Shown here: positions 51,699 to 62,700 of the stretch, piece by piece
Layout of the letters: each line of letters opens with the position of its first letter
Numbering within the stretch: position 1 is the stretch's first letter
Origin: Hydrocarboniphaga sp965279055
GTDB lineage: Bacteria > Pseudomonadota > Gammaproteobacteria > Nevskiales > Nevskiaceae
Reading direction: 5' to 3'
DNA: 64,000 nt
Assembly (NCBI RefSeq): GCF_965279055.1
Contig: NZ_OZ257125.1
Location: 310,001-374,000, forward strand
Notes under the pieces: generated by a model
Databases searched by the model: none
The model's input: the letters and a program-made list of their open reading frames with translations, nothing else
What the model was told of the DNA's origin: nothing
Translations under genes and position numbers: made by a program

Positions 51699-52610
51699 AT
51701 GAATCTCATTTTTGTCACGGGCATGGGCCGCAGCGGCACCTCGGCGATGACGCGCGTGCTGTCGCTGTGCGGCGCGGCGCTGCCGGAGCGGATCCTGCGG
51801 CCGAGCAAGGCCAATCCGCTGGGTTACTTCGAGCCGGAAGTGTCGCTCAAGCGCAACGATGCCTTCCTCCGCAGCATCGGCTCGGCGTATCACGACCCGA
51901 GCCTGCGCGTGGTCGAGGAGGCGGCCAAGGCCAGCCGGCGAAAGCAGGTGTTCGAGGCGCATATCCGCGCCTTCATCGGCGATCTGCCGCAGGCCGACAG
52001 CGCGGTGATCAAGGACCCGCGCATCTCCGGCCTGCCGGAAATCTGGTTCGACGTCGCCGCGCAGATGGGGCACGCGATCCGCGTCGTGCAGATCTTCCGT
52101 CACCCGGACGAGGTTGCCGCGTCGCTGGCGCAGCGTTACTCGCTGTCCGCCGGGTTTTCGCAGGCGCTGTGGCTCAAGTACAACCTGCTGCCGGAGCGCG
52201 CCAGCCGCCATCTGCCGCGGTTGTTCGTGTCCTACGATCAGTTGCTCGGCAACTGGGAACAGGTGATAAGGCGTTGCCAGGATCAGCTCGGCATCGCGCT
52301 GCGGCTGGACGCGGAATCGCGCGCCGCCGTATCGGGATTCCTAAGCAGCGAATTGCGGCATCAGGTGTCGTCGGCGATGGCGGCCCCGGCAGATGGCAGT
52401 CCCTTGCAGTGGCTGCGGCGCAGCTACTCGGCGCTGCTGCAGGCCTCGCTGGACGCGCCGATCGACATCGCATGCCTGGACCGGATTTACGAGGAATACG
52501 CCGCGGCCGAGCGCTGGTTCCGTGCGCCCTTGCTGGAATATCAGCAGCGTTTTCCGCAGGCGCCGGCAGCAGCGGACGACGCAAGCGCCGCCACGTCGTC
52601 GGCGGACTAG
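51699..52610 (+). CDS. Sulfotransferase ST8
   Basis: A 303-residue protein beginning directly with MNLIFVTGMGRSGTSAMTRV, a variant PAPS loop (GRSGTS). GYFEPEV, VIKDPRISGLPEIW and IRVVQIFRHPDEVAASLAQR follow in the order seen in bacterial sulfotransferase_3-type proteins. It differs from the other seven. It converges with the next gene, overlapping it by 4 bp. Confidence 0.87.
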   Translation: MNLIFVTGMGRSGTSAMTRVLSLCGAALPERILRPSKANPLGYFEPEVSLKRNDAFLRSIGSAYHDPSLRVVEEAAKASRRKQVFEAHIRAFIGDLPQADSAVIKDPRISGLPEIWFDVAAQMGHAIRVVQIFRHPDEVAASLAQRYSLSAGFSQALWLKYNLLPERASRHLPRLFVSYDQLLGNWEQVIRRCQDQLGIALRLDAESRAAVSGFLSSELRHQVSSAMAAPADGSPLQWLRRSYSALLQASLDAPIDIACLDRIYEEYAAAERWFRAPLLEYQQRFPQAPAAADDASAATSSAD

Positions 52611-54145
52611 GCGGCGACCAGCGGCGGACGCTCGCTGCCGAGGTAGCGGCTGCGCAGCGTCGGCACCTGCGCCGGCCAGCTGGCCCAGTCGAGCGCGGCC
52701 AGTTCGGCCATCGCCGCATCGAAACGAGCGCGATTGCGCGTCTGCCGCGACAGGTAACGCCTGGCCGGGCCGCGTGAGCCACCGGCGATCAGCAGCGCGC
52801 TGATCCGCTCGGCCAGCGGCCGGCTCGCCAGGTCGAAAGGCAGCACCGGCGCCAGCTGCTTTTCCGCCGCCTCCGGCCGCCCGAGTGCGACCCAGCAGTC
52901 CACGGCGAGCACGCGGGCGCGCGGGCTGCGCCGATTGAAACGAAACACCAGCTTGAGAATGTCCAGCGCGGCCTGCCACTGCTGGGTTCCGGCGGCCGCC
53001 ATCGCCTGAGCCAGCAGCAGCGCGCCGGAGCGGCGCACGCGCGTCAGGTTCTGCTCGCAATACGCCAGCGCCGCCGCGGCCTGATCGCAGCGGCACATTG
53101 CCTCGAGCTTCAGCGCCAGATACGAAGTCTGATCAGAGTTGCCGTCGAGTGCCGCCTGCACGTGAGCGAGGGCCTCCGGCCATTGCCGGCGTGCGCGCGC
53201 GACCAGCGCGCGCAGGTAGCGCACCTGATAGGCGTGCTTTTCCAGCGGCTCGAGCACGCTTAGCCAGCTGTCCGCGATATCCGGCAGGTCGAGATCGCAG
53301 GCGGCGGTGACGGCGCGCCGCAGGATGTCACGACGCAGGACCGGATCGTTCATGCGTCCGGCCTTGCTCATAACGGACGCGGCGAGCATCGCGGCATAAG
53401 TGGATGCGGCTTCGTGCCCGCGCTGCTCCAGCGCCTCCGAGAAGCCGTGCCAGAACAGGCAGGAGCCGGCGCGCAGGCTGCGGTACTGGCGGCTGAAGGC
53501 CGGCGCGTCGAAGTTGCCCGACAGCAGCGCGTCGGTGACGCGCGTCAGAATGCCGAGCTCCTCCAGTGCGCGCGCGGTGTTGTGGCCGGCGAACGGGATC
53601 GCGATGCGCTGGATCGGCCGCAGCTGTTCGATCAGCTCGATGTGTTGCGTGTCCGGCGCGTAGTAAGGATCGAACACCGCCTTGATTTCGGTATCCGCGT
53701 CGAGGCTCGCGGCCATGTCGTCGTAGTCGAACTTGAGCTTGGCGGCGTAGTTGCGCCAGCGCTTCTCGAACGGCACGCGCGCCGCGTCGATCGAAAACTG
53801 TGGCGAGAACAGGATCAGGCGTTTCGGCTTCAGCCGTCCCGACACCATCAGCGCCGCGTAGGCGCCCATGCTCGATCCATACAAGGTCAGCGCGCGATCG
53901 CGGGTCAGGCCCAGCCGCAGCAGTTCGTCGAGTGCCTGCTGCAGTTCGGCGGTCTGCCACCAGTGATTGTCCTTGCTGATGAAATGCACGGCCGAGATTT
54001 GCCGCTTCATCAGATAGTTTTCGCCGAAGCCCTTGGCGACCGGCGGCGCCGCGGCGCGGCCGGTGAAGGTGATCACCAGCTGATCGGCAGAGCGTTCGTG
54101 CAACCTGCCGACGACATGCAGATCGCGGCCGTCGAATATATTCAT
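52607..54145 (-). CDS. Alpha/beta-hydrolase-like domain with TPR region
   Basis: A predicted 512-residue protein. The N-terminal 200 residues have an alpha/beta hydrolase core with LTLYGSSMGAYAALM (nucleophile S92) and AGHNTARAL (candidate His). From about 250 onwards the sequence is a string of helix pairs with TPR-like spacing (WPEALAHVQAALDGN, WQAALDILKLVFRFN). Such chimeras occur in capsule and exopolysaccharide loci; it may modify or chaperone the glycan. It is the last gene of the minus-strand glycosyltransferase operon. Confidence 0.75.
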   Translation of the reverse strand: MNIFDGRDLHVVGRLHERSADQLVITFTGRAAAPPVAKGFGENYLMKRQISAVHFISKDNHWWQTAELQQALDELLRLGLTRDRALTLYGSSMGAYAALMVSGRLKPKRLILFSPQFSIDAARVPFEKRWRNYAAKLKFDYDDMAASLDADTEIKAVFDPYYAPDTQHIELIEQLRPIQRIAIPFAGHNTARALEELGILTRVTDALLSGNFDAPAFSRQYRSLRAGSCLFWHGFSEALEQRGHEAASTYAAMLAASVMSKAGRMNDPVLRRDILRRAVTAACDLDLPDIADSWLSVLEPLEKHAYQVRYLRALVARARRQWPEALAHVQAALDGNSDQTSYLALKLEAMCRCDQAAAALAYCEQNLTRVRRSGALLLAQAMAAAGTQQWQAALDILKLVFRFNRRSPRARVLAVDCWVALGRPEAAEKQLAPVLPFDLASRPLAERISALLIAGGSRGPARRYLSRQTRNRARFDAAMAELAALDWASWPAQVPTLRSRYLGSERPPLVAA

Positions 54146-54164
54146 CGCGGCCAGCGCTGGTGGC

Positions 54165-55121
54165 TCAGAACAATTCGCGCTTCACCGCACGGCAGACGAC
54201 CTGCTTGGTCGTCAGCTCGCTTTCGGTATACGCAGACAGCTTGGCGCGAAGCGGGGGTGTCAATCGCTCTTTGACGCTGCTGCGTTCCGGGATTTCGTTC
54301 CACTGCGACACCTCGAAATAGGTGTTGGTTATCTTACGCAGTTCGGTCAAGGTCAGCCGGTTGAAGTGGGTGAGCCTGTGGCCCGGTGGCGGCTGGAAGC
54401 CGATATGCGCCCAGTCCGCCATCGCCGCCTGCTCGGCGTTGTCGGGGTCGTAATGTGAAGGGTTGCGAGGATGCGTCTGGTGGCCGCTCCAGCAGTGGAA
54501 ATTTTCGTGCATGAACCAGATTTCGCCGTTGGGCCTGAGCGAGCGATGGATCTGCGCGAACAGCGCCTGAACCGAGCTTGTCGTGTGGGTCACCGCCTGT
54601 AGCAGCACCAGATCGAAGGCTTCGCGGAACACGATCTCGTCGGCTTGCATGTAGCTCAGGCCGGGAACGGCGCGCATCACGTCGACCAACGAGAAGCCGG
54701 TTTCGACGGTCTTCTTCTCCAGCCGGCTGCGGAATTTTTTGCGCGTCGGCGTCAGCTGTTTGTCGATTCCGGTATAGGAATTGGCGCCGAGCGCGCGAAA
54801 TACCGGGCCGTACAGCGTGGCGCCGCAGTCGACGTGGAGGATGTCGCGGCGTATCGCCAGATTGCGGATCTCCGCCGGCCAGCTCTGGTAGCCCAGATCC
54901 ACGGCCGACTGCAGGACCTTGACGATCGAGGCGACGTGGCGGTCCTTGGGGGCGCCGTTGCCGAGCACGTAATTGAACAGCAGGGATTCGGCGGTGGCAG
55001 CCTTGCGCACGTCGGCGGCCTGGCCGACGATCGCCAGCAGGCGGGCCGCGTCTTCTTTGATCGGTGGCCGGGTGGCAGTCGCCTGGGCGGCGAGGGGTTC
55101 AGCGGGCATATCGTTTTCCAT
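54165..55121 (-). CDS. SAM-dependent methyltransferase-like protein
   Basis: A 318-residue protein with a Rossmann-like start, ILHVDCGATLYGPVFRALGA, then FDLVLLQAVTHTTSSVQ and IHRSLRPNGEIWFMHENFH, the pattern of a class I methyltransferase. The first motif has Cys in place of the usual Gly. The C-terminal third is helical. Two possible starts (55121 or 55109) exist. It lies 19 bp from the TPR gene and 37 bp from the triple glycosyltransferase gene, in the same operon. Confidence 0.75.
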   Translation of the reverse strand: MENDMPAEPLAAQATATRPPIKEDAARLLAIVGQAADVRKAATAESLLFNYVLGNGAPKDRHVASIVKVLQSAVDLGYQSWPAEIRNLAIRRDILHVDCGATLYGPVFRALGANSYTGIDKQLTPTRKKFRSRLEKKTVETGFSLVDVMRAVPGLSYMQADEIVFREAFDLVLLQAVTHTTSSVQALFAQIHRSLRPNGEIWFMHENFHCWSGHQTHPRNPSHYDPDNAEQAAMADWAHIGFQPPPGHRLTHFNRLTLTELRKITNTYFEVSQWNEIPERSSVKERLTPPLRAKLSAYTESELTTKQVVCRAVKRELF

Positions 55122-55158
55122 TCAAAGGGTGGCAGGCAATCGCGTCTTGCTAGGGGCC

Positions 55159-58100
55159 TCAGTTACGCAGCATGTCGGCGATGATGGCCTTGTAGGCCAT
55201 CAGCATCTCGTTATAGCCGGTCAGCATCCAGAACGAGCGCGCCGCCGCGGCCGACATCTGCTCGCGCAGGCCGGGCTCGTCGACCAGCCGCGTCAGCGCG
55301 GCTTTCCACGCGCCCATATCGCCGAACTCGTAAAGCAGGCCGGTTTCGCCGTCGCGGATCTGTTCCTTGACGCCGAACACCGGCGTCGACAGCGCCGGCA
55401 GGCCGAAGTAGAGGCCTTCGACGATGCTGCGCGGATAGGCTTCCGACGAGGAGTTCATCAGGAAGATGTCGGCGGCGCGGTAATACAACGTGACCCGGTC
55501 GGTGGCCTCGACGATACTGATCTGCTCGCGCACCTCGTCGGCCAGTGCGACATAGCTGCGGCGAAAGTCGCTGAGCTGCGCGTTCTCGACCGCGCCGAGG
55601 AAGACCAGCTGCACGCGCTGACGGAATTCCGCCGGCATTTCGGCGAAAGCTTCCATGATTTCGCGCTGGCCCTTGCGCGTATTGATCGTGCCCACGCACA
55701 GCGCAATGATCTTGTTCGCCGGCAGGCCCAACTGCTGGCGCGCCTGCGCCTGATCCAGCGCGGCGTCTTCGGCGAAGCGCGCCGGCGAAATGCCGTTCGG
55801 GATCACGTGCACTCGGCCACCGAAAGGCTGGTCGGCCCAGGTGTCGTGGCTGGACTGCGCCACGAAGACAACGTGCTCGGCGGCGCACAGTCCGGTGATC
55901 GCCGCCCGTTTGGCGTCGCCGGTGAAATGCGCGAAGCGCTCATCCGCGCTGTAGGACTCGCGCACGATCACGGTGGCCGGTATGCCGAAACGGCGCGCCA
56001 GCGTGGCGAACGGCGAGGACTTGACGGTGTTGCAGATCACCGCCTCGATTTGGTTGGTTTTCAGAAAGGCGGAGAACGCTTCCGACAGGTTCGCGTACTG
56101 GGTGTTCAGTACCTTGACGGTGTGTCGGGCGTGCAGGTCGAACACTTCTACCGGCAGGCTGGCATTGCGGTATTGCGTCAGCAACGGGCCGTTGGCGGCC
56201 GAGAACACGAATGGCGTGATGTCGCCGCCGGCCAGGCCCGTGACCAGTTCCAGCAGGCTCCACGGCGCGCCTTCACCGACCGCCAGGTTGTGCGACACGA
56301 ACGCGATGCGTCGCGGCCGCGACGAGAACACCGCGCGCGCATAGCTGTAATCGTTGAACACGTCGGTATAAGCGGTGGCGATCGCTTTTTCGCCATAGAC
56401 GCTGTTCAGATGGCGCTGCACGCGGCGCACGAACAGCTCGCGGAATTCACCGGAGGCGAGCTTGCCGATCGAACGATCCAGGTCGCGCTCGGTGGCGATC
56501 ACCGCAAACTCGTGCCCGGTCACGGCCAGGATGTCGGCACAGGATGGGGACTGGTGTACCAGGGTCGGCACGCCGTGCATCATCGCGGCGACGAAGCGGT
56601 TCGGGCTCTTGGCCTGCTCGGCCAGATCATGGGCCAGCACGCAGATGCCGGCCTGCGAAAACGCATCGGTCATCGCCGCCAGCGACCAGTCGACGCAGTA
56701 CTCCAGATACTCCGGGTATTTCTTGAAAAAGCTTTTGCGCGACACGATCAGCGGCCGATAGCCATGACGGCTGCGCAGCTGGTCGATCATCCATTTGCTG
56801 CTTTCGAAATTGCCGCGATCCGGGTTGCCGTACCACAGCACCACCTTGTTCTCCGGCGGCACGCAAGGCAGCGGCGTGGTGCCGTAGTCCACCGGCTCGA
56901 CGACGTGCTTGACCGGCTTGCCCGGCAGCCGCGAGGCGATGTCGGCCTTGAGTTCGCGTGAAGGTGTCAGCAGCAGGTCGGCGCGCCCGGCGAGATCATG
57001 AAAGCGCGCCAGCGAATCCACCGGCGGATCCAGGTGCTTGAACAGCCGCGGATTCTCGTAGTACTTGTCGCAGACGTCGTAGATCAGGAACTGCTGCGTG
57101 TTGGCCTGCAGCTGCCGCATGATCTCGTCGCTGCAGGACTGGACCACGACGACGATGTCGGCGGTGGAATCGTAGCCGAGGCTGACATCGACCTGGCCGG
57201 CGCGTACCAGGAATTCCGAAGGGTACAGCGCGCGCAGCCGCGACGAGCCGAAGTTCGAGGCGGGCTCCCAGAACGGCACGAACGCGATTTTCTTGCGCGC
57301 CGGCTTGGACGATGTACGCGTGCTGCGGGCACCGCCGATGACGGCGGCATAGTCGCGCGCTACCGTGGTCAGATCGTGATGGCGCTCGGCAAAACCGCGG
57401 CCGTCGTTGCCGATACGACGACGCAACCGCGGATCGCGCTGCAGCGTCGCCAGCGCCTCGGCGAACATCAGCTCGTTGCGGTCGCGGATCAGCGCGTGCT
57501 TGCCGTCGATCAGGAATTCGCCGTGATAGCCGGCGTGCACCGTGGTGACCACCGGGATGCCCAGTGCCAGCGCCTCCATGATCACGTTCGACGTGCCCTC
57601 GCGGCCCGGTGCCACCGGGCAGACCAGCACGTCGATCTTGGAATAGAAGTCCGGAATCATCCGGTCGTGGGCAATCTGCCCATCGCCCTTGGACGTGCGC
57701 AGCACCGGTGCGCCGATTCGCGCCGCGGCCGCCAGCGCGATGTCCAGGCCCTTGATTTCGGCTTCTGCGGACGACTTCAGGCTGGCGGCGAAACCCACCG
57801 TGAACGGACGGTTCCCGCCGGAGGCCAGCCGCGACGGCTCCCACTCCTTCAGGTCCAGCGCATTCGGGATCAGGTGTACGTTGCGATGGACTTTCAGCGC
57901 GCGCTGGTACAGCTCGCCGTTGAGCGCGATGATCGCGTCGAACTTCTGGAAGGCCTCGCGCATCGCCTCCACGTTGTCGCCGTAAAGGCGGTCCAGAGGC
58001 CGCGGCCCGCCGATGCGCAGGATCGATTTCTTGGCCGGCACCGGAAAGCGGCTGGCTACGATCGCATCGAAATACACCGCGACATCGGCGCTCTCGGCGC

Positions 58101-58428
58101 CGGAAATCATGTGGCGGTACGAGCTCAGCCTGGCCGACAGACGTTTGGCGTTGTTGCCGTAGGCCCAGCCGATGTTGTCCGGCGGCCCGATGACCCAGTT
58201 GATGCTTTTCTTGTTCGACACCGGCCGCGCCTCGGCGGTCGCGTCCTGATCCAGGCGCGACAGCGCCTGCATCACGGCCGTGGTCAGTCTTTCGGTCTGC
58301 CGCGTCGACAACTCCACCGAGCGGCGCAGCGCCTCGATGGCGAGCAGCAGATCGGCGTTGGATATCGAGGCGTCATCCGGCAAAGCCTGCGGCAGCTCGG
58401 CCGGTCCCGGGTCCTGCGAATCAGCCAT
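55159..58428 (-). CDS. Large protein with three GT4-type glycosyltransferase domains
   Basis: A 1089-residue protein containing three GT-B-like units in series. Unit 1 (about 65-372) has GREGTSNVIMEALALGIPVV; unit 2 (about 377-700) has SPNRFVAAMMHGVPTLV; unit 3 (about 703-1089) has VGTINTRKGQREIMEAF and AYPRSIVEGLYFGLPALST. Units 1 and 3 keep the glutamate motif (ExxxxG) of retaining GT4 enzymes; unit 2 lacks it and may be inactive. Such multidomain proteins can add several sugars in sequence. ATG 58428 is selected over upstream codons because GGGGA precedes it. Confidence 0.87.
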   Translation of the reverse strand: MADSQDPGPAELPQALPDDASISNADLLLAIEALRRSVELSTRQTERLTTAVMQALSRLDQDATAEARPVSNKKSINWVIGPPDNIGWAYGNNAKRLSARLSSYRHMISGAESADVAVYFDAIVASRFPVPAKKSILRIGGPRPLDRLYGDNVEAMREAFQKFDAIIALNGELYQRALKVHRNVHLIPNALDLKEWEPSRLASGGNRPFTVGFAASLKSSAEAEIKGLDIALAAAARIGAPVLRTSKGDGQIAHDRMIPDFYSKIDVLVCPVAPGREGTSNVIMEALALGIPVVTTVHAGYHGEFLIDGKHALIRDRNELMFAEALATLQRDPRLRRRIGNDGRGFAERHHDLTTVARDYAAVIGGARSTRTSSKPARKKIAFVPFWEPASNFGSSRLRALYPSEFLVRAGQVDVSLGYDSTADIVVVVQSCSDEIMRQLQANTQQFLIYDVCDKYYENPRLFKHLDPPVDSLARFHDLAGRADLLLTPSRELKADIASRLPGKPVKHVVEPVDYGTTPLPCVPPENKVVLWYGNPDRGNFESSKWMIDQLRSRHGYRPLIVSRKSFFKKYPEYLEYCVDWSLAAMTDAFSQAGICVLAHDLAEQAKSPNRFVAAMMHGVPTLVHQSPSCADILAVTGHEFAVIATERDLDRSIGKLASGEFRELFVRRVQRHLNSVYGEKAIATAYTDVFNDYSYARAVFSSRPRRIAFVSHNLAVGEGAPWSLLELVTGLAGGDITPFVFSAANGPLLTQYRNASLPVEVFDLHARHTVKVLNTQYANLSEAFSAFLKTNQIEAVICNTVKSSPFATLARRFGIPATVIVRESYSADERFAHFTGDAKRAAITGLCAAEHVVFVAQSSHDTWADQPFGGRVHVIPNGISPARFAEDAALDQAQARQQLGLPANKIIALCVGTINTRKGQREIMEAFAEMPAEFRQRVQLVFLGAVENAQLSDFRRSYVALADEVREQISIVEATDRVTLYYRAADIFLMNSSSEAYPRSIVEGLYFGLPALSTPVFGVKEQIRDGETGLLYEFGDMGAWKAALTRLVDEPGLREQMSAAAARSFWMLTGYNEMLMAYKAIIADMLRN

Positions 58429-58643
58429 GCCAAACCGTCCCCTACTTCGTTGTTGGCGCCCGGTCGCCGGGCCGTCACGATGGCGACGTGACGGCAACCC
58501 GCAGGGCTGCGTTGTTTGATTGAACCGGGTCCCGATGCGGCCCACGATTACCGGCCGCGATCCTGCGGCGCAAACGTCGATATAAGCATAAAGCGCACCG
58601 GATAGTGCCAGATGCTATTTGAATCCGCTGTCAGAGTCTGCCG

Positions 58644-59726
58644 CTAGCGCGCCGTGATCGCATCGAACAGCGCCAGCTCGCTGAGCACGGTCCGGGTCAC
58701 GGTATAAGCTGCCGCCTTGTTCAGTGCGGCCATTTTCATCTGGTCGCGCTGTGCCGGCGTCAGGCCGACGTAGTGATCGACCGCGTCCAGAATCTGCTGA
58801 TCGGATCGGGTATCCACCGCATAACAGTTGACCCGGTCCACCGCATATTCGCCGCTGCCACCCAGGCTGGGCACCACCGGGATGCAGGCACAGGCCATGC
58901 TCTCCAGGCCGGTGCGGCCAAACGCTTGGTAGTCCGACAAGTCCAGAAACAGCTCGGCGTTGCGCATCACCTCGGGAACCTGGGTGCGCAGCAGGCTGCC
59001 GTGATTGTGAATCAGCGGCGACAGATTAATGCCGTATTCCTGCAGTTTTGTGTCGCTGCTGCCGAACACCTGCAGGCCGATGCGCTCGCCGTACCGGGAC
59101 GCCAGCGCCTCCATGATCCGCAAGGTGCGGATCGGTGCGCGACGCGGCGTGTTCGGGCGCAGCATCGCCAGCACCCGCACCTGGTCGCCGGCATTGGCGA
59201 GGCGCGGAAAGTAGATGTCGTGATCCAGGCTGGGCTCGACCTTGGCCACGCGCACGCCATGGTTTTCGTAAACCAGGTTGCACAGCCAGCGGGTCTTGGC
59301 GAATAGCGTGCAGCCGGGGATCAGCGTGTATGACGCCCGCGCCTCGTCCCATTCCGGCGAGCCCGGCTGGTAGAACAGCGGCTCGTAGTCCTGCACGTAA
59401 TAGGCGCTGCGCGGCCGATGATTCTTGCCCAGCAGGTCTAGCGCGTCGGCGACATGCCGGACCGAGCCATTGGTGGTTGCGCACACCAGGTCGCTGGCCG
59501 CCAGCACCGGCGCCAGGGCCTTGGCGTTGGCGTAGACGCTGACCGGGATGTCGGCGCCCGCGAGTTCGGGGTAGCTGGGAATGAAGTTCTGCTGGTTGCG
59601 GGCCGGAATCGCGATCGACACCGGCACGCCGAAGCGCTTCAGCCCGATCGATTCCTGCACCACCGAATTGGCGCCGCCGCCGCCGCCATTGGCCGGCAGT
59701 ACGAAGACCACTTTGGGCGCCAGCAT
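58644..59726 (-). CDS. GT4-family glycosyltransferase
   Basis: A predicted 360-residue GT-B glycosyltransferase. VVFVLPANGGGGGANSVVQE is the acceptor-side glycine loop, and LSDYQAFGRTGLESMACACIP is the donor-site motif with the GT4 glutamate. Resembles rhamnan and O-antigen transferases. Its ATG shares one base with the stop of the upstream GT2 gene (TGATG), so the two are co-translated. A 215 bp gap separates it from the triple glycosyltransferase gene. Confidence 0.88.
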   Translation of the reverse strand: MLAPKVVFVLPANGGGGGANSVVQESIGLKRFGVPVSIAIPARNQQNFIPSYPELAGADIPVSVYANAKALAPVLAASDLVCATTNGSVRHVADALDLLGKNHRPRSAYYVQDYEPLFYQPGSPEWDEARASYTLIPGCTLFAKTRWLCNLVYENHGVRVAKVEPSLDHDIYFPRLANAGDQVRVLAMLRPNTPRRAPIRTLRIMEALASRYGERIGLQVFGSSDTKLQEYGINLSPLIHNHGSLLRTQVPEVMRNAELFLDLSDYQAFGRTGLESMACACIPVVPSLGGSGEYAVDRVNCYAVDTRSDQQILDAVDHYVGLTPAQRDQMKMAALNKAAAYTVTRTVLSELALFDAITAR

Positions 59727-62700
59727 CAGATCCCCTCGTCGCGGGCAGGCGCGGGCAGGCCGGCGAGCTTTTCCGTCAAGGTCGAGCGTAGCTCGGCCAG
59801 CGCCGGCAGGTTCAGCAGTTTCTGCTGCTCGAGCTTGAGGTCGACGTCGGGATGTTTGAGCCGCAACTGCTCGTTGCCCTGTTTGGACAGCTGGTCACGG
59901 CGTTCGGTACCGAAGCTCGCGGATTTCACATGGTAGACGTACACATGATCGGCGACGGCGAGCTGGTAGCCGGCCTTGCCGGCGCGTAGGCACAGATCGT
60001 TCTCTTCGCCGTACCCGACCGGAAAGGCGATCTCGTCGAGATAGCCCAGACGCTCCAGCGCCTCGCGTTCCATCATCGTGCAGAAGCCGTTGAGCAACGG
60101 CACTCTGGGGTAGGCACGCAGCGATTCGCGCCTGACCAGCGCGCCGAAGTCTTCGGCCGACCAGCCGTCGGGCAGGATGTTGATCTTGAACTTGCCGCGG
60201 CTGTCGAACAGCTCCGGCACCGATTGCCAGGACGCCGCGTTCGACAGCGCCCCGACGAACTTGATCGCCGGATCGGACTGCGCGCATTCGACCAGCCCCT
60301 CGAGCCAGCCCGGCGTCACCAGCGTGTCGCTGTTGAGCAGCAGCAGCCACTGCGCGGCGCTTTGCGTCAGGCCGATATTGGAGCTGCGGGTATAGCCCAG
60401 GTTGAGCTCGTTGCGGATCAGCTTGACCCAGGGCCGGCCGCGCACATAGCGCAGCAGCTGCTGCTCGGTTTCCGCGTCGGAGGCGTCGTCGACCAGGGTC
60501 AGCAGATACGGCACGCCGGTGTTGCGCTCGATCGAGTGCAGGCAGTTCATTACGTCCTGCGGCGCGTTGTAGACCGGGATCACGATCTCGACGAACGGGA
60601 ACTGCAGGTGCGGCAGCGACCAATGCGCGCCATCGACGGCGGCGCCGCTTTCCGGGTCCGCAAGGCCGGCCGCAGCGGCATGGCGGCTCAGCGCAATCGG
60701 CGCCGCTCCACCCCAGGCCGACAGACCCTTGACCAGATCCAGCTGGTTGCTGATGTTGGGGTCTTCCAGGCCGACATAGGCGCCCTCGCGCTGCGGCGTT
60801 CCTCCCGCTGCTGCGGCCGCGCCAGACAGCGGCTGCGCGGACGCCGTCGCGAGCCTCTGCGGCTTGCCGAGGAAGACGTCGGCGAGCACGCAGTCGATCT
60901 CGCCGGAGAATTCGAATACCAGCAGCAGGCTGCCCTGGCCGCCGGTCGGCAGGCTGAAGCGATCCGACAGCGCCGAACCGGCGATGTTGAGCGGCGGCAG
61001 TTTGAATTCGTGGTAGCGGCCGGACTGGCTCGGCACCACGCGCCGCGCGATCACGCACAGCACGTCGTCGCGGCTGGCCGTCGGAACGCTAGCCGAAGCC
61101 GGGCGCGGGCTGCGCTGGATCAGCAGGATGCGTTCGATCGGCGCCGCTGCCGGCGCACCCGGGCGCGGCTTGCGCGCCGCATAAAAGCTCAGGATCTCGG
61201 GCGTATCCAGCCGCAGACTCAGCGGATCGAGTACGGTTTCCAGGCGCAGCGGGCTGGCCGACGAGCCGGCCAGGCCAAGCCCGTACAGCTCGCGCGCGGG
61301 CTGGTCCTGGGCGGCCGGCAAGGCGATCTTTTCGAGCCGCGCATTCAGCGCCGCCGGCGTCGCCTCGCTGCGCAGCAGCCAGTGGTCGGCGGTCTCCAGG
61401 CGGCGTGCCGGGTTTCCGAATTCCAGGCCGCGGCTCCAGTCGCGGAAACGGCCGTTGATGACGGCGTTCGGATCGGGCGGCAAGCCGTCGGCGGTGTCGT
61501 CGGGAACGCTGGCGGCGGCCGGTTTCCATTCAAAGCCGGCAGCGCCGAGCCCGGCTGCGGCGACATGTAGGGTACCGATGTCGGCCGTGGTTTCGATTCT
61601 CAGCGTCGCCGTCCTTACACCGGCGAGCATGCTCGCCGGCAGCGACAGGCCGACGGTCTGCTGGCTCCAGCGCTCGCTCAGTTGCAGTGGTGCGCGCACT
61701 TCGTGACGGCTGCCGTCGGCGTCTTCCAGCTCGATTGCGACTTCGGCCGCGCGCCGGTTTGCGGCGCGCGCCACCAGCACGAAGTCCAGCGTTTGCCCGG
61801 CCGGCAGCGACTCGCTGGCCAGCGTCTGCGACAACAGGCTGATGCGCGGGGCCGCGGTTTCCGCCTCGTCGCCGGCCGGCTGCAGGTCCAGTCTCAACGC
61901 CAGCGGGCCGAACCAGGGCAGCTCCGCATTCGCCAGATCGAGCAGGCAGTGCTCCGGCAGGCAGCGCAACAGCTGTGCCTGCGGCAGTTGCCAGCCGGTG
62001 GGACTGTGGCCCTGCCACTGCTGGAAGAAGGCGTTGTCGAGCAGATTGCGATGCACTGCCGGCGCGCCGTGCCGGGTCCGGCCGAGGCGATAACCGAGTC
62101 CGCGCAGTTGCAGTTCGATGTGGTGCTCGCCTGCCGCCGGCGGCGCATCGGGCAAGGGAATGCGGAACTGGCGGATGACCGCGCCGTAGAGCCCCGGGGC
62201 GGAGGTCCATTCGACGTCGCCGGCCATCGCGGAATCCAGCAGCAGGTCGATCGGGCTGTCCACCGGCACGAACGGCGGCAGGCGGACGCTGCCGACCAGG
62301 GCACCGTCGCGTTGCCGTAGAGGGTCCAGCTCGATCGCGCGATGTACGGCGGGGCTGGCCGCGAAGCCGACGCCGGTGCCGGCGATGCGGCACTCCAGCG
62401 TCCCCGACAGCAGGTCGGGGTGCCAGAACTTGAGCAGGTCGAAACCGAAGCCGCAGCCGTCGGCGAGTTCGTTGATCGGCGCAGGGCCGGCGGCCGTGGC
62501 CTGGCCGATGCGCTCCCCGTTGAGCAGCAGGTCGACGATCAGCGGATGGGGATCGGCACTGAGGCTGCGACAGTAACCGCGCAGGATCGAGCCCTCTTCG
62601 ACGCCAGTGACCGCGCCGTCGTAGCGCGGTTTCCAGTCGGGGTTGAGCAGCACGGTGTCCAGCGTGCCTTCCAGCAAATGGCTGCTGCCCTTGATGCGCG

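Noticed and set aside
54973..56961. Plus-strand open frame of 662 codons
   Set aside because: Opposite strand of the triple glycosyltransferase and methyltransferase genes; no recognisable domain.
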